Source: Clytia hemisphaerica (taxonomy: Eukaryota > Cnidaria > Hydrozoa > Leptothecata > Clytiidae). Taken from it: 64,000 nt of DNA. Where the stretch lies: NCBI GenBank assembly GCA_902728285.1, contig CACVBU010000250.1:604085-668084 (forward strand). The letters run 5' to 3'. The translations under genes were made by a program, and so were the position numbers. Below, piece after piece: positions 1 to 10,073 of the stretch; within the stretch, counting starts at the first letter, position 1, and every line of letters starts with the position of its first letter. Under the pieces are notes generated by a model, which worked only from the letters and a program-made list of their open reading frames with translations, searched no databases and was not told the origin of the DNA.

Positions 1-379
1 AAAAATCAAAAGTATCATCAGTGTCAGTACCCAAACAACCTGAAATTTCTGAAAGACCTGTACAAGAGTTCAAGTTGGTATTGTTTCTTTCAAAGACAAC
101 TCATTCAATAAGAAAGGTTCGAGACTACCTGTCCAAGTCCCTAGAACAGTTTCTGCAACTGAACTGAAAGCGAAAGCAATTTTAAAATGGTCTAATCACG
201 ACCAATATTTTTGCATGGTTAAAGATTATGTGTTGTTGTATCAGGACTACAGTGAGGTTATTTTTGTCCCTGGAGGAAACAAACCTTTCCGTCTAAATGA
301 TTATAAGGATGAAAATGGTAAACCATACTCAAAGCTTGTATTTTTTATATGTCAAGAAACAGATTATCAGGAATTCAAG
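1..379 (+). pseudogene. 5' part of a G2E3-like HECT-domain gene, exon ending at 379
   Basis: A frame open from about 90 to 379 encodes a proline/lysine segment followed by residues such as DYVLLYQDYSEVIFVPGG and KPYSKLVFFIC. From memory this pattern (YVLLYPD, VPGS, YxIC) matches the segment before the HECT domain in G2E3-like proteins of fish and cnidarians. A splice donor (AAG|GTTTTT) follows codon-phase 0 at 379/380, and the next exon at 2588 also begins in phase 0. Upstream of about 90 the frame is uncertain; a second frame is open from the window edge to about 168, so a frameshift near 100-160 is possible. The gene continues left of the window. It is marked pseudogene because the downstream exon is broken by an insertion and a frameshift. 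Confidence 0.5.
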
Positions 380-957
380 GTTTTTTCTAAAAAAGTGACT
401 TTCTGACCTTTGAGGGATCAACATCTCTCTGAGCTAAGTTTTCAACCCTGTGCGGACAAACGCTAGTGCGGACAAACGTTTATGCGGACAATCGAAAAGT
501 GCGGAAAATCTTAGTTTTTTTTTGTTTTTTTTACGGTTCCGGTTTCAGTCCTACTGCATAAAGCCGGCCGGTTTGGTTTCAGTTCTACTGCAAAAAACCA
601 AACATTTCTTGTTTGTTTATACATTTTACAATAATTAATTTTACAAAACGCGTTAATCACTTCAGTGTGAAAGCGGAAAAATATAGCAAGACTTTTATAA
701 TATATCACTTTATAATAAAAAAATTTTTTTTTTCTAAACGCGTTAATCACTTCAGTGTGAAAGCGGATCATATACCATAATCTTGATACATAAGAGGTTT
801 TTAAAGTTTTTAATTGTTGATAGAGGGGCTTCGGCCCCAAAGTACATTGGGCCTAGTGTACTTCTTGTTCCTGTTTGCTAATTTGAAATACCTCTGTCTG
901 TCTAGTAATCTCTTCTTTTAATTATCTTATCTTCTCTGACACTTACGTCACCACACT
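380..957. repeat. intronic DNA with short direct repeats
   Basis: Positions about 450-505 hold three to four imperfect 16-bp copies beginning TGCGGACAA. A 30-bp sequence beginning ACGCGTTAATCACTTC occurs twice in direct orientation, at about 648-677 and 739-768, 91 bp apart. The stretch lies in the presumed intron of the HECT gene, just upstream of the LINE remnant. The listed open frames here are short and AT-biased and I do not regard them as genes. Confidence 0.6.
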
Positions 958-1461
958 ATGTCAAATAGTACCAAAAGAGGTCCTCCATCTCCTCTTGATG
1001 ATGCAAGTCACAACATTGAAGACTTAAAAGCTGATTTTAACTCTCAGAAGAAACAAAAAGTCCACTTTGGCATTTCCAGAATTATTAAACCACGTTCTCG
1101 TTCTAACTCACAATCCTCTACCTCTTCTAACTCTGAAAATTCTGACTTGTCTTCCTCCTCCAAATTAAAATCTCTCGAAAATAACCGCTCTTCTTCTAAA
1201 TTAAAATCTTCTGAAAATAATCCTTCTTCTTCTAAATTAAATCCTTCTATAATTAAACCTCAAGAAACACACTCTGATGAAGTAATGTTAGAAACAGGCT
1301 TTGAGACCAAAAGAACACCAAAAAATCTTTTTATCCAAGAAACACCTAAAAAGAAAAAGATAAAAGTAATACTTCATGATCATTCGTTTAATAAACCCTA
1401 TAATTTAGAAGACTTAAACTCTCACATTAATAATTTTTCCTTCCTTTCTGCTAAAGGATAG
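958..1461 (+). pseudogene. LINE ORF1-like segment, serine-rich
   Basis: A 167-codon open frame rich in Ser, Lys and Asn, with three tandem copies of an SSSKLKS-type motif around residues 62-90 and no recognised domain. It runs directly into reverse-transcriptase coding sequence: just before its stop, another frame (LLKDRKAYINY) continues into the RT fragment at 1508. The simplest reading is an internally deleted LINE in which the N-terminal region is joined to the distal RT. It could instead be an unrelated short gene, but its position and the immediate junction argue for the retroelement. Confidence 0.45.
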
Positions 1462-1924
1462 GAAAGCATACATAAATTACTCCCACTTTAAATCTGACAC
1501 CTTTTCTTTGAAGGCAGGAGTACCACAAGGCTCCTGCCTATCACCCATTCTTTTTTCTCTCTTTGTCAGTGACATACCTAAACCAGTAAACAATAAAATT
1601 AAAATGTCTCAATTCGCAGACGACCTTGCTACTTGGGAAAGATACAAGAAAGCCTATGATTCTGAACTAGATGAATATGTTGAGATCTTATTTGACTGGT
1701 TTAGCAAATGGGGCTTAGTGGTAAATATGGACAAAACTAAACACATAAATTTTGGTACAAGTAAAATGTCAATCTGGGTCAGAAATGTTAGACTCAAAAA
1801 AGATAATAAAATAAAATTCCTAGGTTTACAACTTGACAAACAATTAAATCTCATCACACACATTACTGATAAAATTAATAAATCATACCACATATTAAAC
1901 TTTCTTAGAACCCTTAAAGATTAA
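1444..1924 (+). pseudogene. non-LTR retrotransposon RT fragment (I/Jockey-like)
   Basis: Shows RT motif AGVPQGSCLSPILFSLFV (fingers/palm motif 4) and the catalytic QFADDLATW box (YADD-type), then a thumb-like helix region ending LRTLKD. The frame is open from about 1444, before the first usable start. The endonuclease and the first RT motifs are absent, so it cannot be autonomous. It lies inside the presumed intron of the HECT gene (380-2587), in the same direction. An AT/CT-rich tail follows to about 2560. Confidence 0.8.
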
Positions 1925-2587
1925 CTTCTTTATAAAAACAACTCTCCTAGAAATATATATCTTTTTCTTCTTATCTCATACACTCTCTTTTATTCTCCTT
2001 TTATTTTTCCTTTTCTTGTATTTATAATCATATACAAAAAATTTATTCTTTTATCTTATACAAAATATTTATTCCATTCTACATAATCTTGATTAACTCA
2101 TAAATGTTATTCTTTATTTTTTATATGCACCTTAATATGCATTTTCAAGCATTCACTTTTATTACGTTCTAGTAATACTTTTTAAGTCATAAGACACAAG
2201 TTTTTTCCACCAAAAACATTTTATATGTACTTTATGTACATCGTTACGTTATAGTAAACATTTTAACCCATTAAGTTAATATACATACCTTTCTTTTCTT
2301 TTATTAAATAAATCTCCCATAAAATCCATGCTTCTTCTCAACCACTAATAAACTAAAATTAATATTCTTCTAAAATCCTCTTAATCCTTTCTTAAAATCA
2401 AATTAAATCTCTTACTATCTCCATGTCTTTTCCATCTTACATATTTAAATTTTAATCAGAAATTCCACAAGTTCAGTAGGCTGGGTACAGAAACTTAATT
2501 TAACTAATTAAAATCCTCAATGGGTAAAGGTAGTTAAAAGAACTACAACACCCCTGACAACAACTTCACAGATCGGACACTGATTAG
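1925..2587 (+). other. pyrimidine-rich 3' region of the LINE remnant and intron end
   Basis: Strongly T/C-biased on this strand to about 2430, as expected for the 3' untranslated part of the LINE remnant. It ends in a plausible splice acceptor (GATTAG|TCAGC) before the coding exon at 2588. No open frame of note and no clear poly-A tail were seen. Confidence 0.45.
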
Positions 2588-2935
2588 TCAGCATCATCAG
2601 AGGATGAGGAAAAAGAAGCAAGAAATTACTCACAGGGGTATTTCAATGAGTTTAATAACTTTGATATCCAGGCAGCTTCTAATGGTTTTCACAATAATGA
2701 TGATTCAATCTTCAACTTGAACGCGGTTGCCCCTGTTGTCCATGCAGCTGGCACCATACCACCTTCTACCAATTCTGTATTGATGGTCCCTGCAGTCCAT
2801 GTAGCTGGTTCCGTACCACCTTCTTCCAACCCTGCAGTAGTAGCTCCTGTGGTCTTCTTCTCTCGAAGAAGAGTATGGCCTGATACTTTCAAAAAACTGA
2901 ACCGCGTTTTCAAAAATGGAGTCAAGGCAATAAAA
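2588..2935 (+). pseudogene. G2E3-like HECT gene, second exon up to the insertion
   Basis: Frame open from the acceptor at 2588: an acidic start (ASSEDEEKEA), an imperfect internal duplication of a VHAAGTIPPS-type unit (about 2733-2830), then FFSRRRVWPDTFKKLNRVF leading into GVKAIK. When the element at 2936-3706 and one copy of its 8-bp duplication are ignored, the frame continues at 3715 as VTFIGEEGRD, the conserved entry of HECT domains (V-x-F-x-GE-x-G-x-D). HECT domains transfer ubiquitin; G2E3-like proteins carry a divergent version. Phase agrees with the exon ending at 379. Confidence 0.65.
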
Positions 2936-3706
2936 TGGGTTGGTCTAATTTAAGATGTACAATATAACGATTTACGATGCACGATTCGCGATCCGTGCAT
3001 AAAATATGTTAATTCATGCATAATTATGCAAATAATGATTAAATATTTAGGCAACTTACAAACTTTCCTTTGCTGAAACTCAATTATTTTTGAAAACATC
3101 ATTTATGTAAGATTATACAAATTATATTTAAATCATAGATTAAAAGAAAGTGAAAATCACGTGCATTCACCTTCTGTACTCTCTCTCTTTTTCATAACTT
3201 GAATCAATAGGGGAATTGTTTACCGAAAGAAAATTCTTTCTCATAATAGAGCACAAGTTTTTTGCTTCGTACATTACGGTCCGCAAAACATATTGTCTGC
3301 CAATATATTCTTTTATTTGCTTCAAGAAAGAAATTCCTACATTCGATTATGAGAGAGCAAAAATATTTCTTGCGCATTGGTCATTGGTTACTTACACTAT
3401 ATGTCTATTGTAAGATTATGTTCAGAAGGTAGCTTCCATTATCAACATTATGATTATGTAAGTTATTTTTTTTTCATAATTTACGGTCGTAATTATTCGT
3501 ATTTCCATTACTTACTCATTTCATTTTTGTTGCATAAATTTACCGTGGTAAAAAAAAGCGAGAAAAGATTATGCCATTGTTTTAGAATTATGTTATATAA
3601 TTTAAGTTTTATGATAATTATTAGGAATAATCAACATACTTTATGCATGGATCGCGCATCGTGAATCGTAAATCGTTAGATCGTGCATCTTAAATTACAC
3701 CAACCC
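2936..3706. mobile_element. 771-bp terminal-inverted-repeat element in the HECT exon
   Basis: Terminal inverted repeats of about 65 bp: the left end (2937-3003) starts GGGTTGGTCTAATTTAAGAT and the right end (3640-3706) is its near-complement, with about eight mismatches. The element is bounded by the direct repeat CAATAAAA at 2928-2935 and 3707-3714, an 8-bp target duplication. It has no credible transposase; its small ORFs (3216-3413, 3377-3664) resemble nothing known. An 8-bp duplication would suit hAT, P, Merlin or some MULE elements, and I cannot decide which. It disrupts a conserved HECT motif. Confidence 0.85.
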
Positions 3707-3714
3707 CAATAAAA

Positions 3715-4028
3715 GTGACATTTATTGGAGAGGAGGGAAGAGATAGGGGCGCCTCCTCAAGGAATTTTTTACCGTTGTCTTTGAAGATGTAAAGAAGTAT
3801 CTTGTTTGTTGTGGGAAAGGTGATGGATACACCTTTCATCATGGTATGGAAAGGCTGAAAAGGCATGAGTATCTCCTACTAGGAGGGTCGTTTGGTCTTG
3901 CTATTGTTTATGGATGTCCAGCCCCTAGATATTTATATATTAACTGGTTGCAAGAAAGGCCAACGTCTTTTTGTGAGCATATGTGTCAACTAAATACCAG
4001 CATTTTATTTTTGGGATCACACTGTTGA
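3715..4028 (+). pseudogene. HECT-domain C-lobe side, downstream of the insertion
   Basis: The first 45 nt continue the upstream frame (VTFIGEEGRDRGASSR). After a frameshift at about 3755-3765 the frame reads EFFTVVFEDVKKYLVCCGKG and then the region from 3846 (LLLGGSFGLAIVYGCPAPRY), like the conserved GxxxALxIxxGxPxP helix of HECT domains. A stop lies at 4026. The catalytic cysteine is not within this segment, so the ligase active site is not represented. Insertion plus frameshift means the copy is almost certainly dead. Confidence 0.7.
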
Positions 4029-4437
4029 ATATCTTTTATCAGAAGTTGTGAAGCTGTTTTTAGTTTATTTGTTCTACAGATCTAATGTTTATAATATCTA
4101 AAGTACACTATGAACATCTTTGGTAAATACGTATGTATTTTTAGTAAAAAAACCTTTCAAACAAGCTTTGTACTGTAGTTGAAAGAATTTATGACCACTA
4201 TTTGATACTACCATAGCAATCAGTATTTCTAATAAGAAATAAAGTCGAAAATTTAGCTGATTTAATTCGTGTGATTTCCGACGATCGAAGAAAGGTGGAA
4301 ATCGAGCTTCCCCTCGTTTTTCGTACGAAAATCTACCATCTTGCGCAGATTGGAACAAACTGCGCATGTGCAATATGCTTTAAAGAAGCTGCTTGTCAGC
4401 TCGTCAATCCTCGCTCTTGCATACGCCTTGAACTAAG
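4029..4437. other. spacer; possible 5' UTR of the next retroelement
   Basis: No coding signal. The last 60-80 bases directly precede the ATG of the zinc-knuckle ORF and are less AT-rich, which suits a leader, but no promoter element is recognisable. Confidence 0.4.
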
Positions 4438-4979
4438 ATGGCAGAAAATCAAGCGATAAAGGACGCTGTCCGACAAGTTTTGAATGAAGAGTTCAAACAA
4501 GATCAATCTAAAGCTATTGAAAAGCTGAAAACAAGATTAGACAAGAAGAGAAGCTATGACCAAATTCAGTTCAATAAGAAAGGACACGAGGAACAGTTCC
4601 AGCACACCACTCAAGTATTAGAGAATGTGGACGACGCTCTTGAGGCATTGGAAGGGAAAGATTTTGATGTTGCAAAAAACTTCCTGACTGAAGGTAAGAA
4701 ACTTTTAGAAGAAAGGTTGCAACACTTACAAATCGCTGACAGGGAGGGCTGGCTAGTGCTTAAACATTATAAAAGGAATATTTTGGTTTCGTCTGAAGAC
4801 ATTCAGGAAAAGCATTTAAAGGACGCTCGTAAAACTGCTGAGCAGATAAAGGCCAAAATGGAACAAGAAAACAAGCCTAAAGACAGTAAATACATAAGGA
4901 TGGATGAAATAACTTGTTACAACTGTAAACGTATCGGTCATATGTCAACTTTTTGTCCTTTTGTTCAAAACAAAACCCT
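4438..4979 (+). pseudogene. Gag-like zinc-knuckle protein of a DIRS-like retroelement
   Basis: About 180 residues from ATG 4438: charged, largely helical, coiled-coil-prone (repeated K/E/Q heptads), ending in a CCHC zinc knuckle CYNCKRIGHMSTFC (C-x2-C-x4-H-x4-C) at 4916-4957. Zinc knuckles of this type bind nucleic acid in retroelement Gag proteins. The reading frame is then cut by the LTR element that starts at 4980. A Ser/Lys-rich tail (KSSSSSSSKRSPTSTSKS) resumes after 10267 and ends at a stop near 10357, so this gene was the target of the LTR insertion. The RT start further on (10537-10960) is of DIRS type, which assigns the family. Confidence 0.65.
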
Positions 4980-5173
4980 CGCCACTCCATATACATTACG
5001 TTCGGTACGCCACTGGGGCTACCATATTTGTTTATGTCTTTATCGCTACCCTTACGGTAGCCGAGTCCAGGGACCTTCGAGTTTTATCTTTCACTTTCAC
5101 TTAGTCAAGAAGCTGTTGTATTTTTACTGAAACTTTGTTGTTGATTTCCTGTGTGTAATCCGAACTACTGGCG
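4980..5173 (+). repeat. 5' LTR, 194 bp
   Basis: Nearly identical to 10074-10267; I see one difference (TATGTCTTTATC versus TATGTTTTTATC). Both copies begin CGCCACTCC and end CTACTGGCG. The unusually short LTR contains a CATATACATTACG-type AT stretch, but I cannot identify a TATA box or polyadenylation signal with confidence. The upstream zinc-knuckle ORF reads into this LTR and terminates in it at 5130. Confidence 0.92.
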
Positions 5174-5294
5174 TGGTGATAGGTGCGAGATTACTCCCAC
5201 CACATCCAACGAAGTTCTTACTTACATTCCAACGTATATTTTGGCAGGATCAGGCAGATATTAACGGATTTGTCCACCAACATATTCAGACATA

Positions 5295-6180
5295 ATGGCA
5301 ACCCACAGGGCACCAAAACAGTGGTCCCTGACTAAAGTTGAGACTGTAAATAGCTTCGAAAATTGGAAAGAGAACTTGAAATATGTTTTATCTTTGGATC
5401 CCTCCCTCGCACCATTCCTTGTGAGTGGATTCACCTGGGACAAGAAAACTAGAGCAGCCCTTAACCGAGGCTTCACTGATGACCCAGAAACTGTCGCTGA
5501 AGCAGTCCGTAAAACTGCTGCCCAAAAAGTAACCCATCTTGAACTGATGCTAGGCCAAATTGCGAACTATTGTCCTGTGATTTCAAGGAAAACTATTGTT
5601 AAAAGTCTACGTCAATTGAATCAATCTGGCAAGTTATACGTGCGCACTATGGCTTTCAATCCAGCGGAGCCCACTTTCTCGACCTAGCTGACATCAAGCT
5701 CGAACACGGTGAACGACCGGAAGACTTATTCCAACAGCTCATGGCCTTCACTGAGGACAATTTGCTTACCCCAGGAGGAGGAATTTCCCAACACGGTGAT
5801 CAACCTACAGAGGAAGAGGAATTGACGCCCTTCTCGAGAACATTGTCGTATTATTATGGTTGAAATTGACCCATCCAGACCTCCCGAGACTAGTTAAACA
5901 ACGTTACGGTACAGAACTACGATCTAGAACACTTGCTAGTATAAAATCTGAGATTTCTCAAGCTCTAGAAACTCTACTTGATGAAATTAACACTGCAAGT
6001 GATGCCAGAGTCATGAGAACATTTAAAACTCAAAGAGGTCAATACCGTCCCCAGTCTTCATCCAAAGACCCAAAACGCCAAACCAAACCGACATGTCCCC
6101 TTTGTAAACAAGCCGGCCGTCGCTCTACTGACCACCTTCTTAGTACCTGCAACTTCCTACCAGAGTCTGATAGACGTTAT
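5295..6180 (+). pseudogene. Gag of the LTR element
   Basis: Starts [18 protein letters not shown] at 5295, with helical capsid-like sequence ([20 protein letters not shown]). The first frame breaks near 5620-5690; the +1 frame continues ([18 protein letters not shown], then [13 protein letters not shown]) and the original protein resumes from 5860 (LTHPDLPRLVKQRYGTELRS). A zinc-finger-like CPLCKQAG...H...C (C-x2-C-x8-H-x4-C) lies at about 6090-6155, longer in spacing than a standard knuckle. Gag would form the particle and bind the element's RNA. At least two frameshifts make this copy defective. Confidence 0.8.
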
Positions 6181-7243
6181 ATCACACGAACCAGACTCCT
6201 TGCTACACTTGACGATATTGATTTAGATGATACCGACGACACCGAACAACTACCTGAAGAACCAACCCCCACCAGTCGTTCAGTTACACTAAAGAAATCT
6301 TCAACCGTTCAACGTGTCAAAGTTGGTCAATCCCCCTTCATTAATGCTTACCACCATCATGAACCTGTCACAGTAATCCTCGACTCAGGAGCTGAAACCA
6401 ACATGATACGTGAATCCGTTGCCATGAAATTGAACGCAAAGCTATCTAAAAGTAACCAACACGCCCTTCAAGCTTACGGACAATCATCCTTACACGTAAA
6501 AGGAGAAACATGTTTGACTTTATCTCGTGCAAGCGAAACTTTCCAACTTGAAGCACTCATAGTCGAAAATTTAGATGTCGACATTCTAGGAGGTGTTCCG
6601 TTTATGGAAGTCAATGGCATTACGATAAGACCTTCCAAACAACAAGTCATCCTTGCAAATGGATCCTCCATCCGGTATGACCCACCTTCGAAGAACCCAC
6701 CGCAATTACGCCTTACAACCACAACCCTGAGAGCCCCTTCGACCACAACAGTTTGGCCAGGTGATTATATCGAACTTTCTTCTCCCTTTTCATCATTAAC
6801 CGACTCGGCAATCGCATTTGAGCATCCAGTCTCCTTCCGAAAGCTGGCCCTCCCCAGACATCGTGGAAACCGTTAATGGTATGCTTCGCATCACAAATAA
6901 CACATCACATCCAATCAACATCAGAAAGAGCCAACATATTGCCCAGATTGCACCTGCCTTCGTTTCACCAGCTACTACAGAGACCAATCACTCATCACCA
7001 AGCCCGTCTAGTTCTACTGGAATTCAACTCCATTACAAAGCCATTCAAACTGATCCAGAAGGTATACTACCAGAAACTGTTCGTAGCAAATTCCATGAAC
7101 TTCATCAGTCGTTTGCTGACACGTTTAACCCTAAGTTTCCTGGATACAACGGTAATGTAGGCCCACTGAAAGCCACAGTTAACATGGGTCCCGTAGAGCC
7201 CCCCTCGAAGAAAAGGACGCTTACCACAGTATTCAAGAAATAA
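6181..7243 (+). pseudogene. aspartic protease and linker region of Pol
   Basis: Contains the retropepsin signature VILDSGAETNMI (D-S/T-G-A) at about 6375-6410 followed by a flap-like hydrophobic stretch (LDVDILGGVPFM). The protease would cleave the Gag-Pol precursor. The frame shifts again at about 6800-6850; the next open frame (6818-7243) reads DIVETVNGMLRITNNTSHPI, a typical pre-RT linker, and itself ends in a frameshift before the RT. These domains lie between Gag and RT as expected in a Ty3/gypsy order. Confidence 0.8.
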
Positions 7244-8040
7244 ACTTGATGAACTTCATTCTGAATTTGACCGCCTCGAATCCCTTGGAGTCTTCAAACG
7301 CCCTGAGGAGTTGGGGATTACCGTCGAATACCTCAACCCATCCTTCCTCGTTAAAAAGCCTTCTGGAGGCCACCGCCTGGTCACATCCTTCACCGAGATT
7401 GGCACTTACTCCAAACCGCAACCATCCCTGATGCCAGATGTTGATTCAACTTTACGAAAGATTGGACTTTGGAAGTATTTAATAGAAACTGATTTAACTG
7501 GCGCTTTTTTAAAATCCCGTTAGACAGATCATCACTTAAGTACTGCGGAGTTGCTACCCCGTTCCGTGGTATAATAGTTTATACAAGAAGCGCTATGGGA
7601 ATGCCAGGGTCCGAAACCGCCCTGGAAGAATTGATGTGTGCTGTACTAGGCGACCTTATCGTTGAAGGTTGTGTAGTCAAAATTGCTGACGATTTGTATT
7701 GTGGCGGAGAGACACCAGACAAACTTTTGAGAAATTGGGAGAAAGTTTTATTAGCCCTCTCGAACTCTTCCCTTCGTCTCTCAGCTTCCAAAACTGTTAT
7801 CGCTCCGAAGTCGACCTCCATCCTTGGCTGGAAATGGCAACAAGGAACCCTAACCGCTACCACTCACAAACTGACTGCGTTATCTACTACACTTGTGACC
7901 CACCTAAGACTGTTAAAGGTCTCCGCTCTTTTATTGGCGCATTCAAAGTACTTTCGCGTGTTATACCTTGCTGTTCCAACTTGCTATCGCCCCTGGAAGA
8001 ATCTGTTGCCGGCCGCACATCAGCAGAACCCATAACCTGA
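7230..8040 (+). pseudogene. reverse transcriptase of the LTR element
   Basis: RT blocks in order: [31 protein letters not shown] (first catalytic Asp), [16 protein letters not shown], and the catalytic [10 protein letters not shown] box (variant of YXDD), then LRLSASKT and a thumb region with [17 protein letters not shown]. Frames change at about 7245, 7515, 7900 and elsewhere, so no single frame covers the domain. The domain copies element RNA into DNA. The whole arrangement matches Ty3/gypsy-type Pol of corals and anemones as I remember it; a database search would settle the clade. Confidence 0.85.
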
Positions 8041-8600
8041 GACAACAACCTCCTTTCGAATTTCAAGAAAGCAAAACAAGCGTTTAATGACCCAAAGACA
8101 ACCCATCTACCTCGCCCAGATGACCAGCTTTGGATCGTAACCGACGGCGCCGTCAAGACCCACGGCTTAGGGGCCACCCTCTACACCACCCGAGATGACA
8201 ACAAACCCCTCCTGTCCGGATTCTTCAGCGCTAAACTCAAGGAACGCCAAATCGATTGGTTCCCATGCGAACTAGAAGCTCTCTGTATAGCAGCTTCAAT
8301 TAAACACTTAAGCCCGTACATCGTCCAATCCAACCATAAACTTTGCGTTTTGACAGATAGTAAACCGTGTGTCCAAGCTCATCAAAAGCTCTCAAGAGGC
8401 TCATTCTCGACAAGTTCCAAACTCACCACCTTCATGTCTGCTGCCAGCCGATACCAAGCCTTAGTTCGCCACCTCAGCGGTACCGCCAATACACCCTCTG
8501 ACTTCACATGCCGTAATGCAGAGGAATGCCTTGATGACTTGTGCCAAGTTTGTCGTTATGTTTCTGAAATTGAACAATCTCACGTCAGAGCAGTTTCGGT
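8041..8600 (+). pseudogene. RNase H domain of the LTR element
   Basis: The frame reads LWIVTDGAVKTHGLGATLY, the first-Asp motif of RNase H, then FFSAKLKERQIDWFPCELEA with the catalytic Glu, then LCVLTDSKPCVQA with the third Asp. The motif order and spacing are typical of the RNase H that follows gypsy RT. A stop (TGA at 8038) separates it from the RT frame. It would remove the RNA strand during cDNA synthesis. Confidence 0.8.
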
Positions 8601-8699
8601 AAAAGACATTATTTCCGGAACCGTGAAGTTACCATTCACCACTAGATCCACATGGCGTTCCGTCCAAAGTGAAGATCCTGACTTACGCCGTACACACGC

Positions 8700-9990
8700 T
8701 CACTTAACCCAGGGGACACGTCCATCCAAGAAAGCTACCAACATCCGCCACGTAAAGCGCTCTCCAGTCTGCAACCATTGCCAGAGACGGTTTACTCGTC
8801 GTTCGCCAAGAGGAACCGTTTGCTCCAACCGTGGAACGCATCGTCATCCCACGTAACTCCCTCCCTGGATTACTGGCTTCGCTTCACATTCGATTAGACC
8901 TAAAAACGATCAAACATGCTTCAGAGCCTCAAACAACATCTGCATCTCCAACAACTGTTGGTTCTCAATTCGCGTCCGATGTCATTCGCCGAAACAAACA
9001 GTTCATTCTCGTCCTCCGTGAATACGTCACTTCATTCACGACCTAGATCATCATCGACGGAGAAGATAAGATCTCCCTTCGTAACGCCATCGTCACCCTC
9101 CTGTCACAAGTTCGTTCGCCTGACGGACCCCAAGCCACCGTCCGTGTAGACTCCGCTCCTGGTTTCCAGGCCCTTCGGTCAGATTAAATCCTCACGAAGT
9201 ACAGTATCGTCATCGACGTCGGATCCACAGATCTGTAAAGCCCGAAGGGCTAGATTTGCGACTTTTATCGAAAAGTGAAGCCTAGGTTTGGAAGGATTTC
9301 CTACCAAAGTCACGTGACTAAAATATGCAATTTCACCGGTTTGAGAGATGTGAAATAGCGTTTGCCGCCTACTTTTTTTGATCTCGCGCTCCGAAAACAA
9401 TTAAAATGCTAGATCCTATCCATCGGCACGAAATTTAAAAAGTCAAATTTTGGCTTCACTTTTTTTTGCTGGAGAAAGCTTAAAGTTGCCTATCTAGCCC
9501 TTCGGGCTTTACAGATATCTGTGGTCGGATCCCCTAAGAATAAGAATAAGAATCCTGTTGCCGAGAAAACGGTACAAGAACTTGAACTAGAACTGTTAAA
9601 GCAAGACCCCTCTGGGTCTCCTATTAACCAACTTTCCCTCGCCGTTGCCATCCCACGTCTAAACTCACGCATTCGATCACGTGGGTTATCTACACTCGAG
9701 ATGCTGACCTAACGCAACCAATTCAGCAACACACAGATCGCCGTATCCGACAAGAAACTTATCGCTATCCAATCATCTTCCAAGGATACCAACCATTCCT
9801 TCAGCGAAAACCCAACTGACGAGCAAATGGCCTTCGTCGACCCAACTCCACCTCAACCGGTTGCAATTCCCCCTGAATTGACAGAGCCACCCAGTCAACC
9901 AACGGTTCCTGTCCCTGTGACCAACGATGACGTTACACTACGACCAACCAGAAAGCGACAACCTCCCAAGTACCTCAAAGTTTACGATCT
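8700..9990 (+). pseudogene. integrase of the LTR element, interrupted by a MITE
   Basis: DDE core blocks are visible: SQFASDVIRRNKQFILVL (first D), ATVRVDSAPGFQAL (second D) and, after the MITE, KNPVAEKTVQELE (catalytic E). The tail (9716-10000) is Pro-rich and ends YLKVYDLSY before a stop. The N-terminal HHCC zinc domain looks mostly missing: IRLDLKTIKHASEPQ runs almost directly into the core. Stops occur after VTSFTT and after QALRSD. The MITE at 9226-9523 separates the second D from the E. The enzyme would have joined cDNA to the genome. Confidence 0.8.
9226..9523. mobile_element. 298-bp MITE inserted in the integrase core
   Basis: Terminal inverted repeats of about 30 bp: the left end reads CACAGATCTGTAAAGCCCGA, the right end is the complement with a 2-bp indel. 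Flanked by the direct repeat GTCGGATC at 9218-9225 and 9524-9531 (8-bp target duplication). Removing the element and one duplicate restores an uninterrupted integrase frame (VIDVGSPKNKNKNPVAEK), which proves the boundaries. No coding capacity. The 8-bp duplication fits hAT-like or MULE-like transposition. Confidence 0.93.
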
Positions 9991-10073
9991 GAGTTATTAA
10001 CGCAATTGAACTTTCTTACAAAGTCGATTAGCTATATGTATATGTATTTTTTACAAAAGACAGAAGGCAGTCA

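Noticed and set aside
450-840. Open frames on both strands over the short direct repeats
   Set aside because: They follow repeat periodicity and poly-T tracts; no coding character.
3216-3664. Two overlapping open frames within the 771-bp element
   Set aside because: AT-driven composition, no domains; the terminal repeats and target duplication explain the region better.
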